A stretch of DNA of 64,000 bases from Bathymodiolus brooksi (GCA_963680875.1 OY804575.1:30532494-30596493), one strand, 5' to 3'. Numbered from the stretch's first letter, positions 11,312-23,399 are shown. Translations and numbers: made by a program. Notes: generated from the letters alone by a model not told the origin.

Positions 11312-11457
11312 TTAATATTAAGTGGGGAAAGGAGAAATTTAGTGATGTAGAATGTAATACAGATGATCCACCTATGGTGTTTAAAGCACAATTGTTTGCC
11401 TTGTCCGGTGTGCAACCAGACAGACAAAAAGTCATGCTGAAAGGAGCTGTTGTCAAG
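11312..11457 (+). CDS. USP14: USP14 exon 2 (ubiquitin-like domain)
   Basis: The exon follows a TTTCAG acceptor and starts in phase with the last two bases of a Val codon, so exon 1 must end in a single G. It encodes about residues 6-54, including KWGKEKF, NTDDPPMVFKAQLFALSG and the QKVMLKG stretch of the ubiquitin-like fold. It ends on a full Lys codon before a GTATTTG donor, which is weaker than the other donors of the gene. An open frame runs on to 11514, but the following residues do not match USP14, so that extension is intron. Confidence 0.95.
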
Positions 11458-11552
11458 GTATTTGTGAATGAAAACTGGGACAATCTGATCATGACCAGCA
11501 GTATGAATTATTGATATATTTTGATCCAGCACAAACTGTTGAAATAATGATC

Positions 11553-11698
11553 GTATGGTAGTTGGATTTATAACTACCTATGCAATCAAATGTTGTGAGT
11601 TCGAATCTTGCTCAGGCGTAGTGTACTCGATACAACATTATGTGACCAAAGTTTGTCAGTGACTTGCCGCTCAGTGGTTTTCTCCTGGTATTTCTAAC
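11553..11698 (+). repeat. tRNA-derived SINE (family 2), 3' truncated
   Basis: Contains GTTGTGAGTTCGAATCTTGC, a good RNA polymerase III B-box context, followed by the body seen in other copies (ACAACATTATGTGACCAAAG, GTTTGTCAGTGACTTG). The 3' tail present at 35540-35580 is missing. Related copies lie at 21855-22120 (minus), 35343-35590 (plus) and 47735-47870 (minus). Confidence 0.7.
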
Positions 11699-12245
11699 TA
11701 GAAAGCAAATATAACAATTAACGGTTAAATCTTGAGGTGTTGTGTTGTAATGAACATCCTAATTATTTGTTCTGTATGATGTACATTAATCATACAGGGA
11801 AAAAACTTAACGGTCGCCCAAGGCGACCAGATTTTTGGCTGGGCGAATATAATTTACTTTGCTGCTCGCCCAGCTGGCGACTGTAAAATATTTTGCAGGA
11901 ACCCTATTTCTTTGAAATTTTTTATTTCTCAAGACCCCAACTTCTTCCCGATATCAATAAAAACTGTTCCCGAACGAAAACTTAATTGTCAAATCAGTGT
12001 GGGGAAATGAGAAAGATAATTTTCGGAAACCAGTAAGTTCATTTTAATTATCAAAACCCGGCTTGGACACCCCAAGTTTTCGATGGGGAATCACGATGAA
12101 TTTTAGTACGTCTGTTGATGTCAAAGAAAAAAATGATCGTCATTTTTCATTGAGAGTGATCTAAATATGTGTTAGGGTTTTGTTTTTTGTTATTTCGGGT
12201 ATATCACACGTTATTTATGTACACTTCTTTGCGCTCTTGTCAATG
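11699..12245. other. intron 2 sequence with a single hAT-like end at 11795
   Basis: No gene. A CAGGGAAAAAACTTAACGG end at 11795 followed by the inverted words GGTCGCCCAAGGCGACC and CTGGGCG/CGCCCAG resembles the termini of other hAT-like elements here. No partner end with a matching target duplication was found. Confidence 0.4.
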
Positions 12246-13573
12246 CAGACTTCCCGAAAACCGTCGGTCCGTCGGTCCTGACCGACAGAAATGCAGTAGT
12301 ACCAACGATTTCAAAATATATATCGGACCGAATGTCCGGTAAAACATAGATATTTGAAAGGACCGGCGATTGAAATTTATTCCCTCCCAGTTTCCACTGC
12401 CAATGGCATTAAATTCCGTTTTCAGTATTATTTGAAAATTTGAAATTTGTTTATTTATTCTGTCAGATCGACACGTTCCTCTTTGTAATCGAAACTCCTA
12501 TACAAATGTACGTAAATGTAAACATCCTTTTAGTAGGAACCAGCACCTGCAAAACGTGGAACATTAAAACTGAAATATATTACTGAGCACAGAAATAAGT
12601 TGACTTCCACACTCCCCAAGTATCAAAGATTGTTTGTGTTTAATTAAGTATGTTTTGAGATGCTTATATATTGAAGATGACAGCAGATTCATATTCTTAA
12701 CTGAAATTAAAAATGTAGGTAAACCGGAAACTGACATTGATGTATAATATTCGGAACGTGATCGGACCATTAGATACGGATTGTTGGCTATATCTGCCTT
12801 ATCTTTTTAGATAAAAATATGTATACAGAAAAACATTTAATTGAGTTGTTTAATGATCATGACTATAGGTAATCTTGCATTCAGTTCTGTATAAAAAAAA
12901 AAAAAAAAAAAAATGACAGGTTATATACAATATTACAAAAAAATGGTGGGACAGACACAAAGCCTATGGGTAAGACAGAACCCCAGTTCCTGTCTGACCC
13001 AATGTCAGACAGAAAAAAAAATGTTTTCGCCAACTCTGTAATACCGAATGTTTGGTATAATAGTTACCTCAGATTTTGTCCGAAAGGCATTGATCAGTGT
13101 TTAATTTTATTTTTAAATTACATAATTTTCATTGTTTTCACCCCTTTTATACATTTCCGGTTTCAACCAAACCCATTTGTGAAGACGATCACGACACAAT
13201 TGGTTATTTGTATATATATTAGCCAATGACATGATGTCTTTCATACAACCATTGACCTATAGTACAAGGTCATCAAAACAACAAAACTCGAGACACACAC
13301 TATAAAAGACATAACATATACAATTTTGAACAACACTGAAAACTGAAAATTTAATTACTTTAACCTCTATAAAAACCAGAGGTGAAATCAGGTGCCCAAT
13401 TGCTAATACTAGGGTAAATCACTCTAAAAAGGCCAAACTAAACATTATGCATGTGACAGTGAATTTTTGGGGACTTTTTTTTCGGACCGGCAAAATATTT
13501 TTCGGTCTGACAAGATTTTCATGTCTGTCAGTCCGAATGACTGACAACTTCTCAGCAAGTTTCGGGAAGTCTG
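12246..13573. mobile_element. hAT-like element with 5-bp target duplication
   Basis: Termini CAGACTTCCCGAAA (12246) and TTTCGGGAAGTCTG (ending 13573) are perfect inverted repeats, flanked on both sides by CAATG. Both ends carry GGTCCG/CGGACC-rich inverted motifs (12265-12360 and 13480-13550). A further motif-rich patch at 12945-13030 includes CCTGTCTGACCCAATGTCAG. A long A-run lies at 12893-12913. No transposase remains; the short open frames look accidental. Confidence 0.8.
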
Positions 13574-14276
13574 CAATGACGAACTAAATCACGGAGTCAT
13601 TCCGTTTACGATTTCGGTTGTTATCAGTTATCAATACTTCCTGTCATGCATATTTTCGTTTGTCTGACAATAAGGAAGGTAACACTAATAATTTTTCATA
13701 TTTTCTGAAAAGAAGTCATATACATTGAATATAGACACATTGTTAACATCAATCGAAACATAAGCACAATAATTTCAATTTAACAGTTTAGCAGCGAATA
13801 AGGGAGGTAAAATGGTTCAGGGGATAACATGAATACCTGCTGATATGGTTAAATGTTTCTGTCAAGTGTTTCAATGTTGAAATGGGTAATACCAGACATA
13901 TCGAAATATGTCGGACCTGACAGGTAAAAATTTGCTCTCTACTTCGGTCAAGAAACAATTTTCTCTTTGTCGGTCCATCAAACAGAGTCTTTAAAAGTCG
14001 ATCTTTCTTGCAATAACATATTTATTTCTTTAAATAAGCGTTTTCTGTGAATAACTTGCCTTGACCATTGCGTAATATTATATACTCATATAAATATCTT
14101 GAATCTGATTTGATAAAACACTGTCATGTGATATTTATCCATTCGTTGGGTCAACTGCTAATCGTAAGGTCTCATAGTAAGGTCCACCGCTCGCGAGGAA
14201 ATCCCAAGGAAATTCCCACGTGAGCCTCACATGTTTCCAATTATAGTTGCTTCCCTTGATTCAACAGACAGCAAAC
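13574..14276. other. intron 2 sequence, one possible hAT-like end, no gene
   Basis: AT-rich. CAGACATATCGAAA at 13893 followed by GTCGGACCTGACAGG looks like another terminus of the same kind, but no partner was found. The stretch 14180-14276 is more GC-balanced and leads directly into the coding-like start at 14277. Confidence 0.45.
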
Positions 14277-14326
14277 ATGGCGTCCAGCGACAGGTTCGTC
14301 ACTGTAGGCGAAGAAGAAATTTTATA
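14277..14326 (+). pseudogene. orphan start exon interrupted by a transposon
   Basis: An ATG in good context opens MASSDRFVTVGEEEILY, after which the 975-bp element at 14327 is inserted. Skipping that element and one TA copy, the frame continues for about 20 residues to a stop near 15369. The start resembles the N-terminus (xxxRFVTVxEEEI) of recombinase-like proteins with a DUF3504/Crypton-type origin. This identification rests on about 15 residues and is weak. Confidence 0.35.
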
Positions 14327-15301
14327 TACCGTATTTCTTCTATTTAAAGCCCCCCTTCTAATTAACGCCCCCCTCCCTTATTCTGGCCTATAGAACATTT
14401 TGACTTCTAATTAACGCCCCCATTTCATAAAATGTAAACTCCACTTATCGGTACCTAATCAACAACACGGCATGTAAGAGTTCTCAAAATAGTTACAGCG
14501 TGTGAAGAGTTTTACACATCACTAATCAGCAATAATTGTACAGGTAAACAAACACGTTTTCTGTCAACATTAAAGAACTTGGCTGCCGCATGTTTTCCCT
14601 TTTCTTCGGCAAATTTAATTACTTTCAACTTAAAAGAAAAATTATATTTGTGTCTAGCTTTATTCTTAGATTCTGTTTTAAGTAGCAGTGGGTTTTAGTA
14701 AAGTTCTTAATTTTTCAACATCAGCAGCTTGTCCCGAAAATGTGTACGTACTACGTACACGGTAATTCTAATCCTATATTGAAAAACTTGTTGCCGGTTA
14801 CAGTTGCAAATATTTTGCCACCTCTTTTAAGAAAAATTTAAATACTTTGCTGAGTTCGATGGGCACGTGTTCTTTATTTCCATCATTTCGAACGAGTTTC
14901 ACAGCAAATTTGTCATTTGCATTATTTTCTTCTCTGTCACAACGAAGTTTCTCGCTGATCTCGTATGTCCAGATTGATTTATATACGTGATAACCTCGAA
15001 TAGAACTTTCAAAATTAAAATCCATTTGCTGCTCCATGCACGTTTCTATATGGAATTTATAAATTAAGATCAGACCAACCGAACACGCACCGATTAACCG
15101 ATATCAGAGACATTTCATTAGGTAATGTATATTGACATAACACGTGTATATTTCTATAGTCAAACAGACTATATTAGACAAACAGACATCAAATTAACCT
15201 CATCTAACGGCTATAAAAGTCAGAAATTCGTTTCTCTAATTGACGCCCCCTATTTTAAAAATGTATTCGCCCCCGGGGCGTCTATTATAAGAAATACGGT
15301 A
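14327..15301. mobile_element. TA-flanked DNA transposon with a HIRAN-like fragment
   Basis: Ends TACCGTATTTCTT and AAGAAATACGGTA are inverted, with TA on both sides (14325-14326, 15302-15303). Just inside lie runs of C on the left (GCCCCCCT, ACGCCCCC) and their counterparts on the right (GACGCCCCC, GGGGCG). The type is widespread in aquatic invertebrates. The minus-strand coding piece at 14798-15037 is the only protein trace, so the copy is non-autonomous. Confidence 0.8.
14798..15037 (-). pseudogene. HIRAN-like N-terminal fragment inside a transposon
   Basis: Seventy-nine codons on the minus strand: an ATG, then FNFESSIRGYHVYKSIWTYE, EKLRCDREENNANDKFAVKL and VPIELSKVFKFFLK. The order RGYHVYKSIW / ExLxCxREExNxxDxxAV / H-V-P-x-x-x-S matches HIRAN-type fragments I recall from transposon-linked proteins of cnidarians, fish and molluscs. 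The frame ends in a stop soon after FFLKEVAKY, so the rest of the protein is missing. Confidence 0.6.
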
Positions 15302-15370
15302 TATCAAATATTTTTGCAAAGCCGCAGGTATTCTATTACTTGTTGTCTGATGCAAAAATATTCGATATAA

Positions 15371-15521
15371 TATACCAATTATCACCCTTGTTGGAGTGTG
15401 AACCGACGGTTTGTCTCCCCTCGAAAAGTTAGGTCACCCTTGGGCAATCCCTTGGGTGACTTTACTTTTCTCTAGGAGACAAACCGTCGGGTCACACTCC
15501 AACAAGGGTGATAATTGTATA
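15371..15521. repeat. near-perfect palindrome (foldback, about 150 bp)
   Basis: Arms 15376-15443 and 15450-15517 are reverse complements with few mismatches, starting CAATTATCACCCTTGTTGG and including GACGGTTTGTCTCC and GGTCACCC. The loop is only a few bases. It would form a very stable hairpin in DNA or RNA. No coding content. Confidence 0.88.
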
Positions 15522-16187
15522 ATCCTAATCGAGTAACTTCCTTTAACCGTTTGACTGAGACGTTTCGTGTATAATCGTAGCGTCATGTGCTGTATTATTC
15601 CTGATGTTATGACCCTTTCATCAGGGTGACGTCATTTTAACAGCAATGTGACGTACTTACCGTTTCTTTTTAATTTTTAAGTGGTTCTATATGTGCAATA
15701 CATTTTGTATATGTATGTAACTTCAGATTGGGTTATTTAATTATAATGTATTTGAGTAACTTATTCCTAAAGAAAATAAAAAATAAAAGTAAATTTCTTT
15801 TTCACGAGACATATATGACCCTAGCGCAGTCTACCAACAAGGGACATATATGTCCCTAGAGCAGTCAAAGGGTTAAAGAAATATAATTCGTCCCAAGCAT
15901 AGATCGGCATTCGACTAGATCAGTCTTTAAAATAAACCAAAACAATTATCATTTTAACTATTTGTATTTTGAAAATATATATTGGTAAGTTTCATTAGGT
16001 TGATAAAGTTCGTATTCTTCATTAAATATGTTCTTAAAACCTAATTTCTTGGTACATTATCATTTGTAAAAAAAAAATCGGAACTAATTAATGGTCCGAT
16101 ATGGTTAGGTACGAAAGATTCATGATTTTAGAGACGGTGTTTGATTGGTCAAGTTCTTTCGACACAAATAATGACCGATTCCTCAAA
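15522..16187. other. intron 2 sequence, no gene seen
   Basis: AT-rich. A short imperfect repeat of GACATATATG(A/T)CCCTAG at 15808 and 15843 is the only structure noticed, plus a possible hAT-type end CAGTCTTTAAAATAAACC near 15921 without a partner. Confidence 0.4.
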
Positions 16188-16650
16188 ATGTCGCTGTTGA
16201 GATTCTATCATGGGGCGACCCATGGAAAAAAAGGAAACAAATTAAAAATGACGATGAAAAACAGAAAAAGAAACAGGAGTATGAAAAAAATCGTCCTGAC
16301 AGGAAATTTTCCTCAAAATGGTAAACAGAGTGGGCTTGGTTAGTTTTTAACGAGGAAAAAAACATGATGACATGCACTACATGCATTGAATTAGTTTTGA
16401 CTCTCAGACAGATATCATTGAATCTGTACAAGAAACAGTACTTATTAATGATGATGATTTGGACATAATTCATAATGATTCTGACATTGAAATTGGTCAT
16501 AATGTTGACACTAGTGTGCAGTGTGGACCGTCCACACTTTCACCTCTTACAAACACAGAAATAGCAATTATCCTGTGTAATAAAGACATTGATGATGATT
16601 ATGAAGATGAATGTTGTGATTTCCAGGATGAGCTTTTTAATTTTGAATAA
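16188..16650 (+). pseudogene. TTF-type zinc-finger protein, start and acidic end, middle deleted
   Basis: An ATG opens MSLLRFYHGATHGKK; after a frameshift the sequence reads QEYEKNRPDRKFSSKW, a stop, then TEWAWLVFNEEKNMMTCTTC. This parallels the minus-strand fragment at 1845-2248 (YEKEKRPERIFNVKW...WLKY). A later frame ends in an acidic tail, DIDDDYEDECCDFQDELFNF, with a stop at 16648 and an AATAAA-like context just after it. The piece therefore keeps both ends of a ZNF862-like or hAT-type protein while lacking the catalytic middle. Frames differ between parts, so it is not functional. Confidence 0.55.
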
Positions 16651-16792
16651 ATATTGAGAATGTCATGAGATAACTAAATACCTAAAAATGTATTCTTGAA
16701 GTAAACATGTTAAACAAATAAATGAGTTTTTAATGGCGATGCACAATATGTGGTGGCATTTTAGGTTTTTATGCGGTCAGACAGTTTTTAGC

Positions 16793-17645
16793 CGAGTTGC
16801 GAGAAAGTCGAACTTGGCTTATAATATGATGAATGGCGTCCAGGCGGCGCAATCATTTCTGCACAATATCTTAAGAATGAAATGTCTGATCTAAATGAAA
16901 CTTGGTACACACATGCCAGGTGGTGAGAGGAGGAAGTCTATTGATATTGAGGAACGTAGGACAAAGATCAAGGTCACAACTTCTAAAAATAGAACAAAAA
17001 TTTGATGCTTTTTTCGTTTCCGCACAATATCTTAAGAACAAAATGTAGGATCTAAATGAAACGTGATACACATATGCCTGATGGTGAGAGGAGGGAGTTT
17101 ATTGATAATGAGGTTTGTAGGACAAAGGTCAAGGTCATAACTTCTAAAAATAGAACAAAAATTTGAAACTTTTTTCGTTTCCGCACGATATCTTAAGAAC
17201 AAAATGTCAGATCTAAATGAAACTTGGTACACACATGCCTGATGGTGAAAGGAGGAAGCCTATCGATATTGAGGTTTGTAGGACAGGTCAAGGTCACAAC
17301 TTCTAAAAATAGAACAAAAATTTGGTACTTTTTTCATTTCCACATAATATCTTAAGAACGAAATGTTGGATCTAAATGAAACTTGGTACACACATGCCTG
17401 ATGGTGAGAGGAGGAAGCCTATTGAGGTTTGTAGGACAAAAGTCAAGGTCACAACTTCTAAAAATAGAACAAAAATTTGATACTTGTTTTGTTTCCGCAC
17501 GATATCTTAAGAACGAAATGTCGAATCTAAATGAATCTTGGTACACACATGCCAGGTGGTGAGAGGTGGAAGCCTATTGATATTGAGGTTTGTAGGTCAA
17601 AAGTCAAGGTCGCATTGTCCATCCACATGTTCGCAACTCGGTGCG
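16793..17645 (+). mobile_element. core-repeat element with 160-bp units (pearl-like)
   Basis: Subterminal inverted words CCGAGTTGCGA (16793) and TCGCAACTCGG (17632) enclose about 4.7 units of roughly 160 bp. The phrase CACAATATCTTAAGAA or its variant recurs near 16862, 17023, 17183, 17342 and 17500. Each unit has a run close to TCAAGGTCA. The layout of inverted ends around a 160-bp tandem core resembles bivalve pearl elements. Minus-strand open frames are repeat by-products. Confidence 0.72.
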
Positions 17646-18071
17646 TTACTGATTTTTCTAAATTGCCTGACCGAATGTCAGACAAGTTGTCTTGGATTTT
17701 CAATATGTCTGTAATACTCCCTCAGAAATGTATGCATGTGGGAAAATATGATTTTCTTGTGAACAATGTCTTTCACAGTTAGGAGTTTATGTAATTTAAT
17801 TGTTATGCTTGTGATTAATTGATAAATAAAATGAAGACAAATTTGTTTAGTCCCCAGGCCCAGTAGTTTTGTTAGAAGTAAACTTTACTATACATTTGTA
17901 TACAATGTATATAACTGTTAACACATTTTGTTAGTATCATTATTTTAAACTAGTTACACAACAACTTGTTGGTGAATGATGATTCCTACTTATTCTTTAT
18001 ATGGCAATGTAAGACTTTTTTAACAAGAATTTGAATTGATTATACATATAAAGAGTTTTTATCCTTTTCAG
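17646..18071. other. end of intron 2, no gene seen
   Basis: A motif patch at 17668-17710 (CTGACCGAATGTCAGACAAG) resembles the subterminal motifs of the hAT-like elements. The rest is AT-rich intron leading to the exon 3 acceptor. Confidence 0.45.
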
Positions 18072-18104
18072 GATGACAATTGGGGAAATGCCAAACTAAA
18101 GGAT
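18072..18104 (+). CDS. USP14: USP14 exon 3 (33-nt micro-exon)
   Basis: Eleven codons, DDNWGNAKLKD, lie between a TTTTCAG acceptor and a GTAAGT donor. They match the loop and strand that follow the KGG turn of the USP14 ubiquitin-like domain (residues 55-65). The exon is too short to appear as a separate open frame and was found by homology and splice sites. Confidence 0.93.
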
Positions 18105-18176
18105 GTAAGTATGAATTACTATATAAAATTTAGATAACTTAATATTTTAGCCTACTTGGCCAAAGGTTTTTTTTTT

Positions 18177-19154
18177 AGCTCACCTTGCCAAAGGCAAGGT
18201 GAGCTTTTGCCATCACTTGGCGTCCGTCGTCTGTTAACTTTTCACATTTTAATCTTCTCCTCTGAAACCCCTCAGCCAAATGAACCGAAACTTGGTAGGA
18301 AGCATCTATGGAAGGTCCTCTATAAAGATTGCTCATTTCGTTCAGATCCGTTAACAAACACGGCCGCCACAAGTCATTCTTGTTTCTGATTGATTTCTAA
18401 AAAATCTTCTCCTCTGAAACCGCTTTCCCAAATGAACTGAAAGGTAGGTAGCATCTATGGAAGCTCCTCTATAAAGATTACTAATTTTGTCCCGATCCAT
18501 TAACAAACATGACCGCCACAGGCAATTCTTGTTTCTGATTGGTCGATTTTTAAAAATCTTCTCTGAAACCGCTTGGCCAAATGAACCGAAACTTGGTAGG
18601 AAACATCTATGGAAGGTCCTCTATAGAGATTGCTCATTTCGTCCCGATCCGTTAACAAACATGGCCGCCACAGGCAATTCTTGTTTCTGATTGGTTGATT
18701 TCTAAAAACTCTTCTCCTCTGAAACCGCGGGGCCAAATGAATCAAAACTTGGTAGGAAGCATCCTTGGGAGGTCCTCTATAAAGATTGCTCATTTAGTTC
18801 CGATTCGATAACAAACATGGCCGCCACAGGCCATTTTTTTTTTTTGATTGGTTGATTTCTAAAAAATCTTCTCCTCTGAAACCACTTTCCCAAATGAACT
18901 GATATTTGGTAGGAAGCATCTATGGAAGGTTCTCTATAAAGGTTGCTCATTTCGTCCCGATCTGTTAACAAACATGGCCGCCACAGGCAATTCTTGTTTC
19001 TGATTGCTTGATTTCTAAAAAATCTTCTCCTCTGAAACGGCTTGGCCAAATGAACCGAAACTTGGTGGGAAGCACCTATGGAAGGCTCTGTATTAAGTTT
19101 CCTCAAAGCAGAATGAAAGGTGAGCGACACAGGCTCAGCCCACTGAGTCTCTAG
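18177..19154 (+). mobile_element. core-repeat element with 155-bp units and Helitron-like 3' end
   Basis: The 5' end is a perfect hairpin GCTCACCTTGCC-AAA-complement (18178-18204) followed by CATCACTTGGCGTCCGTCGT, shared with element B. The 3' end is a GGCTCAG...CTGAGTC hairpin followed by CTAG and T. Six units of about 155 bp contain CTTCTCCTCTGAAACC and ACATGGCCGCCACAGGC. The same plan as element B with an unrelated core length places them in one superfamily. Confidence 0.75.
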
Positions 19155-19689
19155 TTGTTTTTTTTTTTTTTTACATCATTTGGTATCCATCATACTAATA
19201 ACTGTTGTTTACTTTTAGCAACTGAATATTCTCAGACACTGCTGCTTCTTTTGAATCAAACCTTTACATGTATGATATAAGAGATGGTCTTAAAAAGACT
19301 TGTTTAGCAAAATGTTTAGATCCAGCATCCAATGTGACTGTATATGATTTATACCTGTATTTTATGGGCATTTAAATGGAATGGCTGTTTTGGGTGCATT
19401 ATAAATTTGTGATTAACTATCAGATAGTGTGAAAGTAGACCCATATCGAGATGAAGAAATTCATTAGCAAGTATGTGTAAGGTTGAGCGGTTATTAGTGA
19501 TATTGTGAGAAAAACGACCTCTGCAAAATGAAAAAAACATCATCGGAAGGTGATCATGTTATTTTTTTGAAATATCAGTGTATTGGGAGTTGAGTCATGT
19601 TAGTTTTTCGACATATTGTATGGATTTAAAACAACATGAATATGACTTGAAGCGACTGGGGGTGAAAAATTATGTCTGCCCTTGTTTGT
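19155..19689. other. intron 3 sequence, no gene seen
   Basis: AT-rich with a T-run just after the core-repeat element. Short open frames show no family resemblance. Confidence 0.45.
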
Positions 19690-19965
19690 ATATATGCAAT
19701 TTTGCGTGGACAGTTCACAAGGCCCTCTGCTCCGCTAAGCATGCAGCATTATTGAGAAATAGCAAACACTGGTTGGCGCGGAATCAGGAAAATGTGGCCG
19801 AGTGTAGAGATTTGTATACCCCCAGACCGTTGTTTTATTGAGCTAGCACTATAAAAATCCAACTAAGTGTGTTGGTCTAGTTCAAAGTGAACATCATTAT
19901 CATCTCATCGAAAGTTCTCGCCATGATATAGTTGACAACATTTCTCATTTGACATTAAACAACAG
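19690..19965 (+). repeat. SINE (family 1), diverged copy
   Basis: The second half (19826-19965) matches the copies at 28015-28345 and 47310-47605: TTTATTGAGCTAGCACTATA, CATCATTATCATCTCATCGA and the tail TTGACATTAAACAACAGTCA. The head is diverged and has no clear B box. The open frame at 19578-19841 is a by-product. Confidence 0.6.
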
Positions 19966-20392
19966 TCACTCTATGTGAGATTCATGCATCTTGAATCACA
20001 TGACCATTTTTGGCATTACAGTGTGACAAAAGTTGAATTACAATGTGGAAACATTGCAAAAACAAACTGCTCTTGTGAGTCTTTCAAAATTGTTGAACTT
20101 GTGATCACTTCAAACAATAAACCACTCTGTTTATACAATGATGTACTTTCAAGTTACTCGTTTACAGTTTCATAACTAAGATATCAAACTAAAACAGATA
20201 CAATAATTTTGAAATATCAAATTTATTTTTCATGAATTTGCAAAGTTTAGAAGTAAAATATTTATTCTAATGGCTGCCATTTTAAAGTTGGACATAAATA
20301 TCTAATTATTATCATCTCAAGGTTGCTACTGTTAGAGTATAAGATCAATATTTATTTTTTGTCGAAATAACCTTAAATTTGATTTATTACAG

Positions 20393-20497
20393 GGTGCCAT
20401 GTTGTTGATGATGGGAAGTGCTGATCAATTACCAGAAGCTCCAACAGAAAAAACAGTATTTATGGAAGATATGAGTGAACAACAATTGGCAACAGCA
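20393..20497 (+). CDS. USP14: USP14 exon 4 (end of ubiquitin-like domain and linker)
   Basis: Thirty-five full codons follow a TTATTACAG acceptor and precede a GTAAGA donor. The product includes GAMLLMMGSADQLPEAP and TVFMEDMSEQQLATA, the end of the ubiquitin-like fold and the linker towards the protease domain (residues 66-100). Confidence 0.95.
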
Positions 20498-20592
20498 GTA
20501 AGATAATGGAATATATACATATTGTACACGTAGATAATAGAATTGACCATATTTGAGTTTTTAAATCTAGAATATATGCTAAATATGTTTGC

Positions 20593-21608
20593 TAGTGGTG
20601 TTCCAATGATCGATTATAACCGATAATCAGTTGGTTGGTGTCTTAAACCAAGCCCTCGAGCCCAAAAATATATTTCCGATTAATCGAACAATTCTACTTC
20701 CTTTTCACTTTGATTTTCTGAAATAACAGTTTCATATTTCATCAAATCGTGTTAAATAGTTGTTTTTTTTTAAATTTGCAAATGAAATTATATTTTCAAC
20801 GTCCATTAAAAGTATAATAAGTACAGTGAAAACTAAATAAAATCAACAAATTTGTAGATTTATGACCGAAAAGCAAATATGCATTCGTGGCTATGACATG
20901 GTGCTGCTCTGACTTATACTGACTTAACAATACTGCAGTGATGGGGAAAAAATGCAGTCTTCTATCCTAGATGAAGCATTTTAGCCAAAAAATATCTTGC
21001 CATTCCAGCATTGTACATGTATGTACCCTCAGAACGAGTATTTAGTCTTGCGGGTCATTTAGTGAACAAAAAGAGGGCTCGCCTCAGTCCTTCAAATATT
21101 GGCAATATCATTTCTAGAATAAAAACATGGAATACTACTGGTAATAATACTGATAACTGTACACTAGAAGAGTCTGGATGACAATGTTCTGTTTTCTGTG
21201 TTTCTGTTCAATCAAATTTATTTATGTTTGATGTTGTTTGTCATTTGTTGAATTTTGTTCACTGTCTATGGATTTGTAATCTGATGTGATAAAGGCAGTC
21301 AGTTACCACTAATTATTTAAGGTACTGTACCACTGATCAATCTAGTAATGAAGCATAATTCAGCCCTCAATAATATAAAAACAATACATTAATACATTCA
21401 GGCAATAGTTAACATGTTAAATTTTGTCAAACAACCTAAAATACTGTACAAACATGACAAAAAGCATTCACAACATTATATATAAGAGGTATAATGTAAA
21501 ATTTGCATAAAATAGGGCGTTTTCAACAAAGCATAATTTATTCCGATAATTAGTTATTCATGTGAAACCGATGATCGATTATGAAATTCCTTCCGATTCC
21601 CATCACTA
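20593..21608 (+). mobile_element. hAT element, internally deleted, perfect 8-bp target duplication
   Basis: Ends TAGTGGTGTTCCAATG and (reverse complement) TAGTGATGGGAATCGG are flanked by ATGTTTGC on both sides (20585-20592 and 21609-21616). Subterminal ATCGATTAT motifs occur at both ends. Only the C-terminal coding part survives (20981-21181). Confidence 0.92.
20981..21181 (+). pseudogene. hAT transposase C-terminal dimerisation domain
   Basis: Sixty-seven open codons: AKKYLAIPALYMYVPSERVF then SLAGHLVNKKRARLSPSNIG and a stop at 21179-21181. The motif KYLAIPA-x-VPSERVFS-x-AGHLVNKKRARLSP is the signature of the hAT family dimerisation region. Relative to the usual motif a few residues (LYMY) are inserted. 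No upstream DDE region remains. Confidence 0.9.
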
Positions 21609-21854
21609 ATGTTTGCCCCAGAAGACACTGGACAACAAAGAAAATGTCAGAAGGTGTTTGATTGTCAGTATGTTCTAGATATGTTTTTCTTAAGGGGTGA
21701 AGAATAACTTAAAGGGTTACAAAAAAGAATGTCACTTTTCAATGACAGATAAACACAATAACCACCATTGTTATTTACATCTGGGGACTATGCTATTTTG
21801 GTTGATTAAAGATTCGAAATCGTAACGATACAGCTAAATATCAGAGTTTGGGGT

Positions 21855-22120
21855 ATTGGTTGGTTTGGTTTATGATATTTAATGCCACTTTCAACAATAT
21901 TTCAGTTAAATCATGGTGGTCAGTTTTATTGGTGGAGGAAACCGAGTACCTGGAGAAAATCACTGACCTGCCATAAGTCACTGACAAACTTTATCACATA
22001 ATGTTGTGACTGAGCGGGATTCCAACTCACAACATTAGTGGTGATAGGTACTGATTGCATAGGTAGCTGTAAATCCAACTAGCATAGGATCATGACCACC
22101 ACGACCCCTGCTTGGGTTAT
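21855..22120 (-). repeat. tRNA-derived SINE (family 2), full-length copy
   Basis: Read on the minus strand it starts GGTCGTGGTGGTCATGATCC, has a B-box-like GTTGTGAGTTGGAATCCCGC, the shared body GATAAAGTTTGTCAGTGAC and the tail AACTGAAATATTGTTGAAAG followed by a GGCATTAAA motif. It is the most complete copy of this family here, together with 35343-35590. Confidence 0.8.

Positions 22121-23399
<1,279 letters not shown>

Noticed and set aside
11458..11514. Read-through extension of USP14 exon 2
   Set aside because: The residues after the GTATTT donor do not match USP14, while exon 3 at 18072 continues the domain correctly.
16871..17546. Minus-strand open frames sharing NFCSIFRS-DLDLCPT
   Set aside because: They are translations of the 160-bp tandem units and shift frame between units.
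19578..19841. Plus-strand open frame of 87 codons
   Set aside because: Its second half falls in a SINE copy, whose other copies are not open in the same frame.
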